A stretch of DNA of 64,000 bases. Origin: Burkholderia sp. Bp9142. GTDB lineage: Bacteria > Pseudomonadota > Gammaproteobacteria > Burkholderiales > Burkholderiaceae. Positions 18,670 through 26,689 of the stretch are shown here, piece after piece (position 1 is the stretch's first letter; the number at the start of each line of letters is the position of its first letter). A model generated the notes under the pieces. The model had not been told where the DNA came from, did not search any database, and saw only the letters and a list, made by a program, of their open reading frames with translations. Both the position numbers and the translations under genes were made by a program. Location: assembly GCF_003853415.1 (NCBI RefSeq), contig NZ_QTPP01000028.1:1-64000 (forward strand), given 5' to 3'.

Positions 18670-19428
18670 ATGGCGACCGCGACCTTCCGCTTCCACGACG
18701 AACTGAACGCCTTTCTCCCGCGCGCGCAGCGCGACCGCGCGTTCGGACACGCGTGCGCACGCGATGCGACGGTGAAGCATGCGATCGAGGCGCTCGGCGT
18801 CCCGCATACCGAAATCGGCCGGCTTCGCGTGAACGAGGCGCCGGCCACGCTCGACCGGCCACTCGACGACGGCGACCGTGTCGAAGCGTTTCCGGAACGC
18901 GCGCGGCAGGCATCGAACGGTGCAACCGCACCGCAACCGGAGCCATGGCGCTTCGTCGCCGACGCGCATCTCGGCGGCCTCGCGCAACTGCTGCGCCTCG
19001 CCGGCTTCGACACCTGCTACGACAACCACTACCGCGACGACGAACTCGTCGCGCTCGCCGCGCGCGAAGGCAGGATCGTGCTGACCCGCGACCGCGAGCT
19101 GCTGAAGCGGCGCGCGGTCGCGCGCGGCTGCTACCTGCACGCGCAGCAGCCGGACGCGCAGCTGCGCGAGCTGTTCGCACGGCTCGACCTCGTGCCGCAC
19201 ATGCGGCCGTTCCGGCTGTGCCTGCGCTGCAATGCGCCGCTGCATCCGCTCGACGCGGCCGCCGCCGCGCCGCGCGTGCCGGACGGCGTCCGGCAGCGGC
19301 ACCGGCGCTTCGCCGCGTGCGACGTGTGCCGGCGCGTGTTCTGGGAAGGCTCGCACTGGCGGCGCATGCGTTCGGTGGTCGACGCGATGCGCGCGCCGGC
19401 GCCTCCGTCCCGCCCTGGCGACGCCTGA
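18670..19428 (+). CDS. Mut7-C RNase-domain protein with N-terminal ubiquitin-like domain
   Basis: A 252-aa protein joining an N-terminal ubiquitin/ThiS-like fold (about residues 1-80, ending in DGDRVEAFPE) to a Mut7-C domain. The Mut7-C part begins at FVADAHLGGLAQLLR near 97 and contains the acidic ILTRDRELLKRR motif of the PIN-like RNase core. It ends with a zinc ribbon made by CLRCNAPL and CDVCRRVFW. The family is named after the C-terminal part of C. elegans MUT-7; bacterial members are predicted RNases with no settled role. The start ATG at 18670 is chosen because it begins the ubiquitin-like fold. It is divergent from the dehydrogenase gene and shares a terminator with the small gene downstream. 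Confidence 0.85.
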   Translation: MATATFRFHDELNAFLPRAQRDRAFGHACARDATVKHAIEALGVPHTEIGRLRVNEAPATLDRPLDDGDRVEAFPERARQASNGATAPQPEPWRFVADAHLGGLAQLLRLAGFDTCYDNHYRDDELVALAAREGRIVLTRDRELLKRRAVARGCYLHAQQPDAQLRELFARLDLVPHMRPFRLCLRCNAPLHPLDAAAAAPRVPDGVRQRHRRFAACDVCRRVFWEGSHWRRMRSVVDAMRAPAPPSRPGDA

Positions 19429-19436
19429 AAAAACAA

Positions 19437-19467
19437 AACCCCGCACGCCGAAGCATGCGGGGTTTTT
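19437..19467. terminator. Bidirectional intrinsic terminator
   Basis: AACCCCGCA / TGCGGGGTT stem with A run before and T run after, between convergent genes. Confidence 0.85.
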
Positions 19468-19505
19468 CGACTGACGGCCGGCAATGCCGGCCCCGAGCGA
19501 AGCGC

Positions 19506-19745
19506 TTAGTTTGCCGCGCCCTTGTCGTTCGTGCCGGCAGCCGAAGCAGCAGCGGCCTTCGCCTTGCCCTTCGCCGAACCGTGGGTCTTCAGCTGGTGTT
19601 TCGGCTTGCTGTGATCCTTCTTCATCGGTGCCGAAGCGGGCGCCATCGCGTCGCCTGCCGGCGCCGAAGCCGCCTCCTGTGCGAATGCCGAAACCGATGC
19701 GAGTGCGAATGCTGCAGTCATGATCGAAGCGAGCGTCTTCTTCAT
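19506..19745 (-). CDS. Small secreted Lys/Ala-rich protein of unknown function
   Basis: A 79-aa protein with a typical signal peptide (MKKTLASIMTAAFALASVSAFA, cleavage about residue 22). The mature 57 residues are rich in Ala, Lys, Ser and Pro, with the basic segment KKDHSKPKHQLKTHGSAKGK, and contain no Cys or recognisable domain. It should be periplasmic. Small basic exported proteins of this sort are common in Burkholderia and some resemble acid-shock or chaperone-like peptides; I cannot assign a function. GGAAGAA precedes the ATG. Confidence 0.7.
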   Translation of the reverse strand: MKKTLASIMTAAFALASVSAFAQEAASAPAGDAMAPASAPMKKDHSKPKHQLKTHGSAKGKAKAAAASAAGTNDKGAAN

Positions 19746-20146
19746 TGTTCTTCCTTTAGCGGAGAAAAAGTCAAACGTACCGGTAAGAGATGCGAGGCAT
19801 TCGCATCGGAACACCAGTCGCGCCGGGGTTTCCGGTCGCCGCCGGGCGGCCGGCTTGCGCCGTTTCGCCGCGACAAAGACTGACGTACTGGCTCCACAAC
19901 GCGCCACCTTCGCGGCGAGTTGACACGCGGCTTGCGCCTCTCGGGTTTTCCCTGACGATGCCGGCTTCCGGCCGCCCCGCCACGCGTATCCGCCATCGCA
20001 CGGCCCGCCGCCGGCGGCCGCGGCGGCGCGGCAAACCGGCTCTCGCGCGCTGCCCCGCGACGCTATACTGGTCATCCATCCGTCCCTTTCCCCGGAAACC
20101 GGAGCGCGGGCGGTCGCCAGACCGCCGCCGTCTCGAGGCACTCAAA
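19746..20146. promoter_or_regulatory. Divergent control region before the ABC exporter operon
   Basis: About 400 bases between the small secreted protein gene (minus) and the adaptor gene (plus). Open frames cross it on both strands but none has a family match or good start. It should contain promoters in both directions; GAGG at 20134-20137 serves the exporter operon's TTG start. I see no clear operator. Confidence 0.4.
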
Positions 20147-21352
20147 TTGCCCGAACACAATCTGGACAAACTGAAAATCGAGCGGCGTCCGATCGCGCCG
20201 GTACCACGCCGGCGCCGGTGGGTCCGCTATGCGGTGGCCGCCGCGCTCGTCATCGTCGCGATCGTCGCCGCGCTCGCGCTCACCGGCCGGCCGACGGTCG
20301 ACACGGCTTCCGTCACGTCGGCCTACCCGTACCAGAACGACACCCTGCTCAATGCAACCGGCTACGTCGTGCCGCAGCGCAAGGCCGCGGTCGCGTCGAA
20401 GGGCCAGGGGCGCGTCGAATGGCTCGGCGTGCTCGAAGGCACGCGCGTGAAGAAGGACGAGATCATCGCGCGGCTCGAAAGCCGCGACGTCGAGGCGTCG
20501 CTGGCGCAGGCGCTCGCCCAGGTGAAGGTCTCCCGCGCAAACCTCGGCGTCGCGCAGGCGGAACTGAAGGACGCCGAGATCGCGCTGCGCCGCACCACGG
20601 TGCTCGCGCCGAAGGGCGCGGTGCCGGCCGCGCTGCTCGACACCGATACGGCGCGCGTGAACAAGGCGCGCGCGTCGGTCAACAGCGACCAGGCCGCGAT
20701 CGCATCCGCCGAAGCGAACGCGCAGGCCGCGCGGGTCGCGGTCGACCAGACGGTGATCCGTGCGCCGTTCGACGGGATCGTGCTCGCGAAGCATGCGAAC
20801 GTCGGCGACAACATCACGCCGTTCTCGTCCGCGTCGGACAGCAAGGGCGCGGTCGTGACGATCGCCGACATGGACACGCTCGAGGTCGAGGCCGATGTCG
20901 CCGAATCGAACATCGCGAAGATCCGGGCGGAGCAGCCGTGCGAGATCCAGCTCGACGCGCTGCCCGACATGCGCTTCGCGGGCCGCGTGTCGCGCATCGT
21001 GCCGACCGTCGACCGCTCGAAGGCGACGGTGCTCGTGAAGGTGCGCTTCGTCGACCGCGACGAGCGCGTGCTGCCCGACATGAGCGCGAAGATCGCGTTC
21101 CTGTCGAAGCCCGCGTCGCCGCAGGACCGGCAGCCGGTGACGGCCGTGCAGGCGAGCGCGGTGGTCGAGCGCGACGGCCGGCCGGTCGTGTTCGTCGTGA
21201 AGGACGACACCGTGCATGCGGCGGCGGTGACGACCGGCACGCGGATCGGCGAACTCGTCGCGATCCGCGGCGTGAAGCCCGGCGACATGGTCGTGCTCGC
21301 GCCGGGCGCGAAGCTGAAGGACGGCGCGAAAGTGACCGTCGCGAAGAAATAG
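20147..21352 (+). CDS. Periplasmic adaptor (MacA/HlyD-like) of an ABC exporter
   Basis: A 401-aa membrane fusion protein. After a basic cytosolic start there is one transmembrane helix (about residues 28-48, VAAALVIVAIVAALALTG). Then come a lipoyl-like half motif, an alpha-hairpin with Ala/Gln-rich heptads (about 110-200), the second lipoyl half (VIRAPFDGIVLAK) and a beta-barrel domain. It would link the inner membrane permeases encoded downstream to an outer membrane channel. No ATG is available in the right place; I take the TTG at 20147, preceded by GAGG at nine bases, which begins a short polar N-terminus. The stop is one base before the ATPase start, so the genes are cotranslated. Confidence 0.85.
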   Translation: MPEHNLDKLKIERRPIAPVPRRRRWVRYAVAAALVIVAIVAALALTGRPTVDTASVTSAYPYQNDTLLNATGYVVPQRKAAVASKGQGRVEWLGVLEGTRVKKDEIIARLESRDVEASLAQALAQVKVSRANLGVAQAELKDAEIALRRTTVLAPKGAVPAALLDTDTARVNKARASVNSDQAAIASAEANAQAARVAVDQTVIRAPFDGIVLAKHANVGDNITPFSSASDSKGAVVTIADMDTLEVEADVAESNIAKIRAEQPCEIQLDALPDMRFAGRVSRIVPTVDRSKATVLVKVRFVDRDERVLPDMSAKIAFLSKPASPQDRQPVTAVQASAVVERDGRPVVFVVKDDTVHAAAVTTGTRIGELVAIRGVKPGDMVVLAPGAKLKDGAKVTVAKK

Positions 21353-21353
21353 C

Positions 21354-22061
21354 GTGGCGCGCGTGAACGACGCCTCGCCGCCCCTCGTCGAGATCAGCCA
21401 CGTCGCGAAGTCGTACCGGCGCGGCAACCAGGTCGTGCCGGTGCTGACCGACATCACGCTCGACATCGGCCAAGGCGACTTCATCGCGCTGATGGGGCCG
21501 TCGGGTTCCGGCAAGAGCACGCTGCTCAATCTCGTCGCCGGCATCGACCGGCCCGACAGCGGCGAACTGCGCGTGGGCGGCCTCGACATCACGCGGCTCG
21601 AGGAAGCGCAACTGGCCGAATGGCGCGCGGCGAACGTCGGCTTCATCTTCCAGTTCTACAACCTGATGCCCGTGCTCACCGCGTTCGAGAACGTCGAGCT
21701 GCCGCTGATGCTCACGCCCCTGTCGCGCCGCGAACGGCGCGAGCGCGTCGAACTGGTGCTCGACATGGTGAACCTCGGCGACCGGACCAGCCATTACCCG
21801 TCCGAGCTGTCGGGCGGCCAGCAGCAGCGCGTCGCGATCGCGCGCGCGTTGATCACCGATCCGGTGCTGATCGTCGCCGACGAGCCGACCGGCGACCTCG
21901 ACCGCGCGTCGGCCAGCGACGTGCTGGCGATGCTGCAGCGAATGAACGCCGAGCTCGGCAAGACGATCATCATGGTGACCCACGATGCGCACGCGGCCGC
22001 CGCCGCGCGCGCGCTCGTGCATCTGGAAAAAGGGGAGCTGATCGATGGGCACGCCGTCTGA
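21354..22061 (+). CDS. ABC transporter ATP-binding protein, LolD/MacB-type
   Basis: A 235-aa nucleotide-binding subunit. Walker A GPSGSGKST is at about residues 48-56, the signature LSGGQQQR at about 152-159, and Walker B with LIVADEPTGDLD follows. The FQFYNLMPVLTAFENVELP stretch after the Q-loop is typical of the MacB/LolD/FtsE group that drives lipoprotein, peptide or macrolide export. It starts with GTG at 21354, one base after the adaptor's stop, and is followed by two permease genes, making a complete exporter cassette. It energises the permeases by ATP hydrolysis at the inner membrane. Confidence 0.93.
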   Translation: MARVNDASPPLVEISHVAKSYRRGNQVVPVLTDITLDIGQGDFIALMGPSGSGKSTLLNLVAGIDRPDSGELRVGGLDITRLEEAQLAEWRAANVGFIFQFYNLMPVLTAFENVELPLMLTPLSRRERRERVELVLDMVNLGDRTSHYPSELSGGQQQRVAIARALITDPVLIVADEPTGDLDRASASDVLAMLQRMNAELGKTIIMVTHDAHAAAAARALVHLEKGELIDGHAV

Positions 22062-22079
22062 CGGACGGGAGCGCGCAAG

Positions 22080-23234
22080 ATGATCGTGCTGAAGCTGATC
22101 GCGCGCAATGCGCTGCGGCACCGGCTGCGCACGCTGCTGACCGTGCTCGGGCTGACCATCGCGGTGCTGGCGTTCGGGCTGCTGCACACCGTCGTCGACG
22201 CGTGGTACGCGGGCGCGGCCGCCGCGTCCAGCGGCCGGCTCGTCACCCGCAACGCGATCTCGCTCGTGTTCCCGCTGCCGGTCAGCTACGAGAACCGGAT
22301 CCGCGGCGTCGACGGCGTGACGGCCGTGGTCCGCTCGAACTGGTTCGGCGGCGTGTACCGCGACCCGAAGAACTTCTTCGCGAGCTTCGCGGTGTCGGAG
22401 AACTACCTCGACCTGTATCCCGAATTCATCCTCCCGGCGCAGCAGCGCGCCGACTACGACCGCGACCGCCGCGGCTGCCTCGTCGGGCGGCAGCTCGCGA
22501 CCCAGTTCGGCTTCCGGATCGGCGACGTGATTCCGCTGAAGGGCACGATCTATCCGGGCACGTGGGATTTCGTCGTGCGCGGCATTCTCGACGGCCGGGA
22601 CGACTCGACGATCACGCGCCAGCTGGTGTTCCACTGGGACTACCTGAACGAGACGGTGCGCAAGCGCACGCCGAAACAGGCCGACCAGGTCGGCGTGTTC
22701 GTGCTCGGCGTCGCGAATCCGGACGACGGCGCCGCAATCGCGCGCAACGTCGACGCGGTGTTCAGGAACTCGCTCGCCGAAACGCTGACCGAGACCGAGC
22801 AGGCGTTCCAGCTCGGCTTCGTCGCGATGTCGAACCAGATCATCGCGGCGATCCGCGTCGTGTCGTACGTGGTGATCCTGATCATCATGGCCGTGATGGC
22901 GAACGCGATGGCGATGAGCGCGCGCGAACGCACCGCCGAATACGCGACGCTGAAGGCGCTCGGCTTCGGCCCGGGCTTTCTCGCGCTGATCGTGTTCGGC
23001 GAATCGGTCGTGATCGCGGTGGTCGGCGGCGCGCTCGGGATACTCGCGACGCCGCCGGCCGCGGTCCTGTTCAAGCAGGCCGCCGGCGGGATCTTCCCGG
23101 TGTTCAAGGTGTCGGCCGGGACGATGGCGCTGCAGGCCGCGTGCTCGGGCGCGGTCGGCCTCGCGGCCGCGCTCGTGCCGGCGTGGCAGGCCGCGCGCGT
23201 GCGCGTGGTCGAAGGCCTGCGGGCGATCGGGTAG
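22080..23234 (+). CDS. ABC transporter permease, FtsX/MacB-like (first)
   Basis: A 384-aa inner membrane protein with the FtsX/MacB plan. One N-terminal helix (about 17-40) is followed by a large periplasmic domain (about 45-250). Three C-terminal helices (about 265-370) include the conserved MSARERTAEYATLKALGFGP segment that contacts the ATPase. It lies 18 bases after the ATPase gene and four bases before the second permease, so the pair likely form a heterodimer. Members of the family do not carry substrates through a pore but transmit force to periplasmic partners (mechanotransmission, known for MacB). The substrate is unknown. Confidence 0.9.
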   Translation: MIVLKLIARNALRHRLRTLLTVLGLTIAVLAFGLLHTVVDAWYAGAAAASSGRLVTRNAISLVFPLPVSYENRIRGVDGVTAVVRSNWFGGVYRDPKNFFASFAVSENYLDLYPEFILPAQQRADYDRDRRGCLVGRQLATQFGFRIGDVIPLKGTIYPGTWDFVVRGILDGRDDSTITRQLVFHWDYLNETVRKRTPKQADQVGVFVLGVANPDDGAAIARNVDAVFRNSLAETLTETEQAFQLGFVAMSNQIIAAIRVVSYVVILIIMAVMANAMAMSARERTAEYATLKALGFGPGFLALIVFGESVVIAVVGGALGILATPPAAVLFKQAAGGIFPVFKVSAGTMALQAACSGAVGLAAALVPAWQAARVRVVEGLRAIG

Positions 23235-23238
23235 GCGC

Positions 23239-24405
23239 ATGGCGATTCCGCTGACCTACATCGCGCGCAACCTGTGGACCCGGCGGCTCACCACCGCGCT
23301 CACCGCGGGCGGCATGGCGCTCGTGATCTTCGTGTTCGCGACGGTGCAGATGCTCGATGCGGGGCTCACGAAGACGCTCGTGTCGACCGGCGAACCGGAC
23401 AACGTCGTGGTGATCCGCAAGGGCGCCGAAACCGAGATCCAGAGTTCGATCGACCACCAGCAGGCCAACGCGCTCGAGATGCATCCGGCCGTCGCGCTCG
23501 GCCCCGACGGCCGGCCGCGGGTGTCGAAGGAAGCCGTCGTGCTGATCTCGCTCGTGAAGACGTCGACCGGCAAGCCGTCGAACGTCGTGATTCGCGGCGT
23601 GTCGCCGGCCGGCCTCGCGCTGCGGCCGCGCGTGAAGCGCGTGGCCGGCCGCACGTTCGCGCCGGGCTCGTCGGAAATCGTCGTCGGCAGCGCGATCGCG
23701 AAAGGCTTCAGCGGCACGCAGCTCGGCGACCGCCTGCGTTTCGCGCAGCGCGACTGGACCGTCGTCGGCGTGTTCGACGCCGGCGGCAGCGGCTTCGATT
23801 CGGAGATCTGGGGCGACGTCGACCAGCTGATGCAGTCGTTCCGGCGCTCCAGCTACTCGTCGATGGTGCTGCGCATCCCGAGCGCCGACGGCTTCGCACG
23901 CTTCAAGGCCGACATCGACGTCGACCCGCGCCTGACCGACGAAGCGAAACGCGAGCAGACGTTTTACGGCGACCAGTCGAAGGCGCTGTCGACCTTCATC
24001 AACATCCTCGGCATCACGCTGTCGACGATCTTCTCGATCGCCGCGATGATCGGCGCGATGATCACGATGTATGCGTCGGTCTCGAACCGCACCGCCGAGA
24101 TCGGCACGCTGCGCGCGCTCGGCTTCAAGCGCATGAACGTGCTCGCTGCGTTCCTGCTGGAGGCGCTGCTGCTGGGCTTCGCCGGCGGCGTCGCGGGGCT
24201 CGCGTGCGCGTCGCTGATGGAGTTCGCGTCGTTCTCGACGACCAACTTCCAGACCTTCTCCGACCTGTCGTTCCGCTTCGTGCTGACGCCCGCGATCGTC
24301 GTGAAGACGCTGCTGTTCTCGCTGTTGATGGGGCTCGTCGGCGGGTTCCTGCCGGCGATGCGCGCCGCGCGGCTGAACATCGTCGACGCGCTGCGCGCGC
24401 GGTGA
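23239..24405 (+). CDS. ABC transporter permease, FtsX/MacB-like (second)
   Basis: A 388-aa companion permease with the same topology: N-terminal helix (about 18-40), periplasmic domain, and three C-terminal helices with SNRTAEIGTLRALGFKR as the ATPase-coupling segment. It is distinct enough from its neighbour to suggest an old duplication and an obligate heterodimer. It is the last gene of the adaptor-ATPase-permease-permease operon. It converges with the carotenoid oxygenase gene, with only 13 bases between stops and no recognisable terminator hairpin. Confidence 0.9.
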   Translation: MAIPLTYIARNLWTRRLTTALTAGGMALVIFVFATVQMLDAGLTKTLVSTGEPDNVVVIRKGAETEIQSSIDHQQANALEMHPAVALGPDGRPRVSKEAVVLISLVKTSTGKPSNVVIRGVSPAGLALRPRVKRVAGRTFAPGSSEIVVGSAIAKGFSGTQLGDRLRFAQRDWTVVGVFDAGGSGFDSEIWGDVDQLMQSFRRSSYSSMVLRIPSADGFARFKADIDVDPRLTDEAKREQTFYGDQSKALSTFINILGITLSTIFSIAAMIGAMITMYASVSNRTAEIGTLRALGFKRMNVLAAFLLEALLLGFAGGVAGLACASLMEFASFSTTNFQTFSDLSFRFVLTPAIVVKTLLFSLLMGLVGGFLPAMRAARLNIVDALRAR

Positions 24406-24418
24406 CGCGCGCGGCCGC

Positions 24419-25750
24419 TCAACGTGCGCGCGGCACCCACGCGCCGTGGAACCCGGCCGGCACGCGACGCGGCAGGTGCACCGTCGCGACCGGCGCCGCA
24501 TCGATCGCGCGCGCATCGAGGATCACGACGTCGCTCGTATCCGTCACCGCGCGGTAGACCACCACCAGCAGCCAGCCGTCGTCCTCGTCGCTGCCGCCCG
24601 GGCGCGGCACGAACACCGGCTCGCCGTTCTGGTCGCCGGCCGGCACCGCGTAGCGCGTCGTCGTGCCGCGCACGTGGTCGAAGCGCATCACGCCGCGCAT
24701 TTCCGCATTGTTCGGCTGCTCGGCCGCATACAGGTAGCGGTAGCCGCGCCCCGTCCGGCTTTCGTTGATGCGCGGCAGCTCGATGCCGCCGTCGGCGAGC
24801 GGCCCTTCGTCGACCAGCCCGTTCGCGGTGTCGATCACGTAGCGCCACAGCTCGCCGACCGGGTTGTCGGCAAAGCGGCCGGTGCGCGCGTCGAGCCGCA
24901 GGAACCACGGATAGCGGACCACATCGAGCACGATGCACGACGCGTCGCAGTCGTACGCGTTCACGACGTGCTGGATGAAGCACGGCTCGATGCCGAACCA
25001 GCGCACGTCGCCGCCGTGGCGCGGGATCACGCCGATCCGCGCGTCGCGGTCGTCGTGCCAGCGCAGCGGCATCCGGTGCCCCTGCTTCAGCATCGCGAAG
25101 TCGTAGCCGACGTTCAGGTCGAGCAGCAGGCTGCGGGTTTCGGTGATCGCGAGGTCGTGCATCATCGACGGTGCGCGCACCTCGACGGCAAGGTCGACGC
25201 GCTGCACGCCCTGCGCGTCCGCGACGCCGTAGCGTAGCCACGGTTCGCGCCAGTCCGCGCGAAACAGGATCAGTTCGCCCGTCACCGGATCGACCTTCGG
25301 ATGCGCGCTCATCGCGCCGCCGAACGCCGCGTGCCGCGCGGGCGCACCGAGCGTGTCGAGCGCGGCGGTGATCGCAAGCGGCGCGCCGCCTTCGGCCAGC
25401 GCGAGCAATTCGCCCGCATGCAGCAGCACGTTCACGTTCGGATTCGTGTCGGACAGGTGCGGCGCCTGCGCGGGGGCATGCACGGCGGCCCAGCGCCGCG
25501 TGCGCGCCCAGCGGTTCCGGTAGCCGGCCGCGCGGCCGTTTTCGAACGCGATCGCGTGCAGCATCGCCGCTTCCGGCCACCACGACAGCACGTCGTTCCC
25601 GTCGAAACGGCCGCCCGGCGGATTCGGGCCGTTGCGCAGCAGCGTGCCGTCGAGTTCGGGCGGGATCGTGCCGGTCACGCGCAGGTCGACCAGATCGACC
25701 TCGTCGGCGACCGGCGCGATAGCACCGTGATTCAGGTCGAATACGGTCAT
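24419..25750 (-). CDS. Carotenoid oxygenase (RPE65/CCD family)
   Basis: A 443-aa non-heme iron dioxygenase of the carotenoid/stilbene cleavage family. The four iron-binding histidines are identifiable: His150 (SAHPKVDP), His198 (SMMHDLAIT), His261 (FIQHVVNAYD) and His435 (GFHGAWVP). The N-terminal RNGPNPPGGRFDGND motif is also characteristic. Bacterial relatives cleave carotenoids, lignostilbenes or other olefinic aromatics; which applies here cannot be told, and no carotenoid synthesis genes are in view. It begins 15 bases after the DUF2239 gene's stop on the same strand, so the two are probably one transcription unit. Confidence 0.92.
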   Translation of the reverse strand: MTVFDLNHGAIAPVADEVDLVDLRVTGTIPPELDGTLLRNGPNPPGGRFDGNDVLSWWPEAAMLHAIAFENGRAAGYRNRWARTRRWAAVHAPAQAPHLSDTNPNVNVLLHAGELLALAEGGAPLAITAALDTLGAPARHAAFGGAMSAHPKVDPVTGELILFRADWREPWLRYGVADAQGVQRVDLAVEVRAPSMMHDLAITETRSLLLDLNVGYDFAMLKQGHRMPLRWHDDRDARIGVIPRHGGDVRWFGIEPCFIQHVVNAYDCDASCIVLDVVRYPWFLRLDARTGRFADNPVGELWRYVIDTANGLVDEGPLADGGIELPRINESRTGRGYRYLYAAEQPNNAEMRGVMRFDHVRGTTTRYAVPAGDQNGEPVFVPRPGGSDEDDGWLLVVVYRAVTDTSDVVILDARAIDAAPVATVHLPRRVPAGFHGAWVPRAR

Positions 25751-25765
25751 CGCCTCGGCGCTCCG

Positions 25766-26392
25766 TCAGCAGTCTTCGGACGACGGCGGCAGATCGCCGC
25801 GCGCCAGCGCGAGCGCGTGGTCGCGCACGTCGTCCGGCCAGCCGGCGATCAGCTCGGCCATCCGCGCAAGGTCGTTCGCATACAGCGCACGCGCGGCCTC
25901 CTCGAAACCGGGCAGGTCGCCCGCGATCGCCGACATGAAGTGGTACGCACGCGCCTGCGCGCCGCGACGCCGGTCGGCCGCCGCATGCGTGCGCCGCGCG
26001 TCCTCGACGAGCTTGCGCAGCGCGACCGACGCGCCGCCCGGCTGCGCGGCGAGCCAGTCCCAGTGACGCGGCAGCAACGTGACCTCGCGCGACACGACAC
26101 CGAGCTTCGGGCGGCCGCGGCCGCGTTGTTCGCCGGCGCCAGCCGGCTCGCCGGCTGGCGCCGGCGCATCGGCTGGTGCCGCCGTGTAACGCCCGCGGAT
26201 ATCGTCCGCCGTGCCGCGCAGGTCGAGGTCGATCGCGCGGCCGGTCGCGTCGTCGAAGATCACGATCGTGCCGGACATCGTGTCGCCGGACGCCTGCCGG
26301 ACCGCGACCGCCACAGCCGCGAGGGGGCCGGACGCGATGCGGCGGTGGCCGTCGAACGCCGAGTAGGAAGGGAAAAGCGCGGAAAGTGTCAT
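25766..26392 (-). CDS. DUF2239 family protein
   Basis: A 208-aa predicted cytoplasmic protein of the DUF2239 family, of unknown function. The N-terminal third is a small beta-rich domain (YSAFDGHRRIASGPLAAVAVA and FDDATGRAIDLDLRG). A Pro/Ala-rich linker with GRGRPKLG, an AT-hook-like motif, follows near residue 93. The C-terminal helical part contains VSREVTLLPRHWDWLAAQPGG, resembling a ribbon-helix or DNA-binding segment in other DUF2239 proteins. A DNA-binding role is plausible but inferred. It heads a likely two-gene unit with the carotenoid oxygenase and is divergent from the glucarate operon across a region with repeated CCGGGTA elements. Confidence 0.8.
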   Translation of the reverse strand: MTLSALFPSYSAFDGHRRIASGPLAAVAVAVRQASGDTMSGTIVIFDDATGRAIDLDLRGTADDIRGRYTAAPADAPAPAGEPAGAGEQRGRGRPKLGVVSREVTLLPRHWDWLAAQPGGASVALRKLVEDARRTHAAADRRRGAQARAYHFMSAIAGDLPGFEEAARALYANDLARMAELIAGWPDDVRDHALALARGDLPPSSEDC

Positions 26393-26689
26393 CGTGGTCG
26401 CCCGTGGGCAGCAATCAGAATGGCGCTATTTTTATCCGGGTATAAATTGAATGTCAATATCACCCGGGTAAAAATTTGATATCTCGACGCGACCGATCGA
26501 TTCAAATCCTGAATCGATCAAGTCAGTAATTGGCATGAAAGTGCAATTTTCGCCATGACAGAATGATCCGGACGCCCCGTCCCGGGGCATCGGCGTCCGG
26601 CCTCCGGCCGGCAACCTCACCACGAAAAAACGCGCGCACCCGACGCGCAGCCGCACGACGGCACCTTCCGCTCTTCGGAGGAGACAGTC
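26393..26689. promoter_or_regulatory. Divergent control region between DUF2239 and glucarate genes
   Basis: About 300 bases with a locally AT-rich core (26425-26560). It contains two near-identical elements described separately and ends with a GGAGGAGA site before the transporter start. It likely houses promoters for both divergent units. Confidence 0.55.
26436..26479. repeat. Paired CCGGGTA(T/A)AAATT elements, putative operator
   Basis: Two copies in direct orientation, CCGGGTATAAATTGA at 26436-26450 and CCGGGTAAAAATTTGA at 26464-26479. Their centres are 28 bases apart, close to three helical turns. Each copy also has a partial palindrome around CCCGGG. They lie 44-87 bases upstream of the DUF2239 start, in a good position for a repressor or activator site. 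Confidence 0.5.

Noticed and set aside
17704..19446. A 580-residue fusion ending in the dehydrogenase
   Set aside because: The N-terminal half is antisense to the Mut7-C gene and Arg-rich; the Rossmann start at 18573 defines the real gene.
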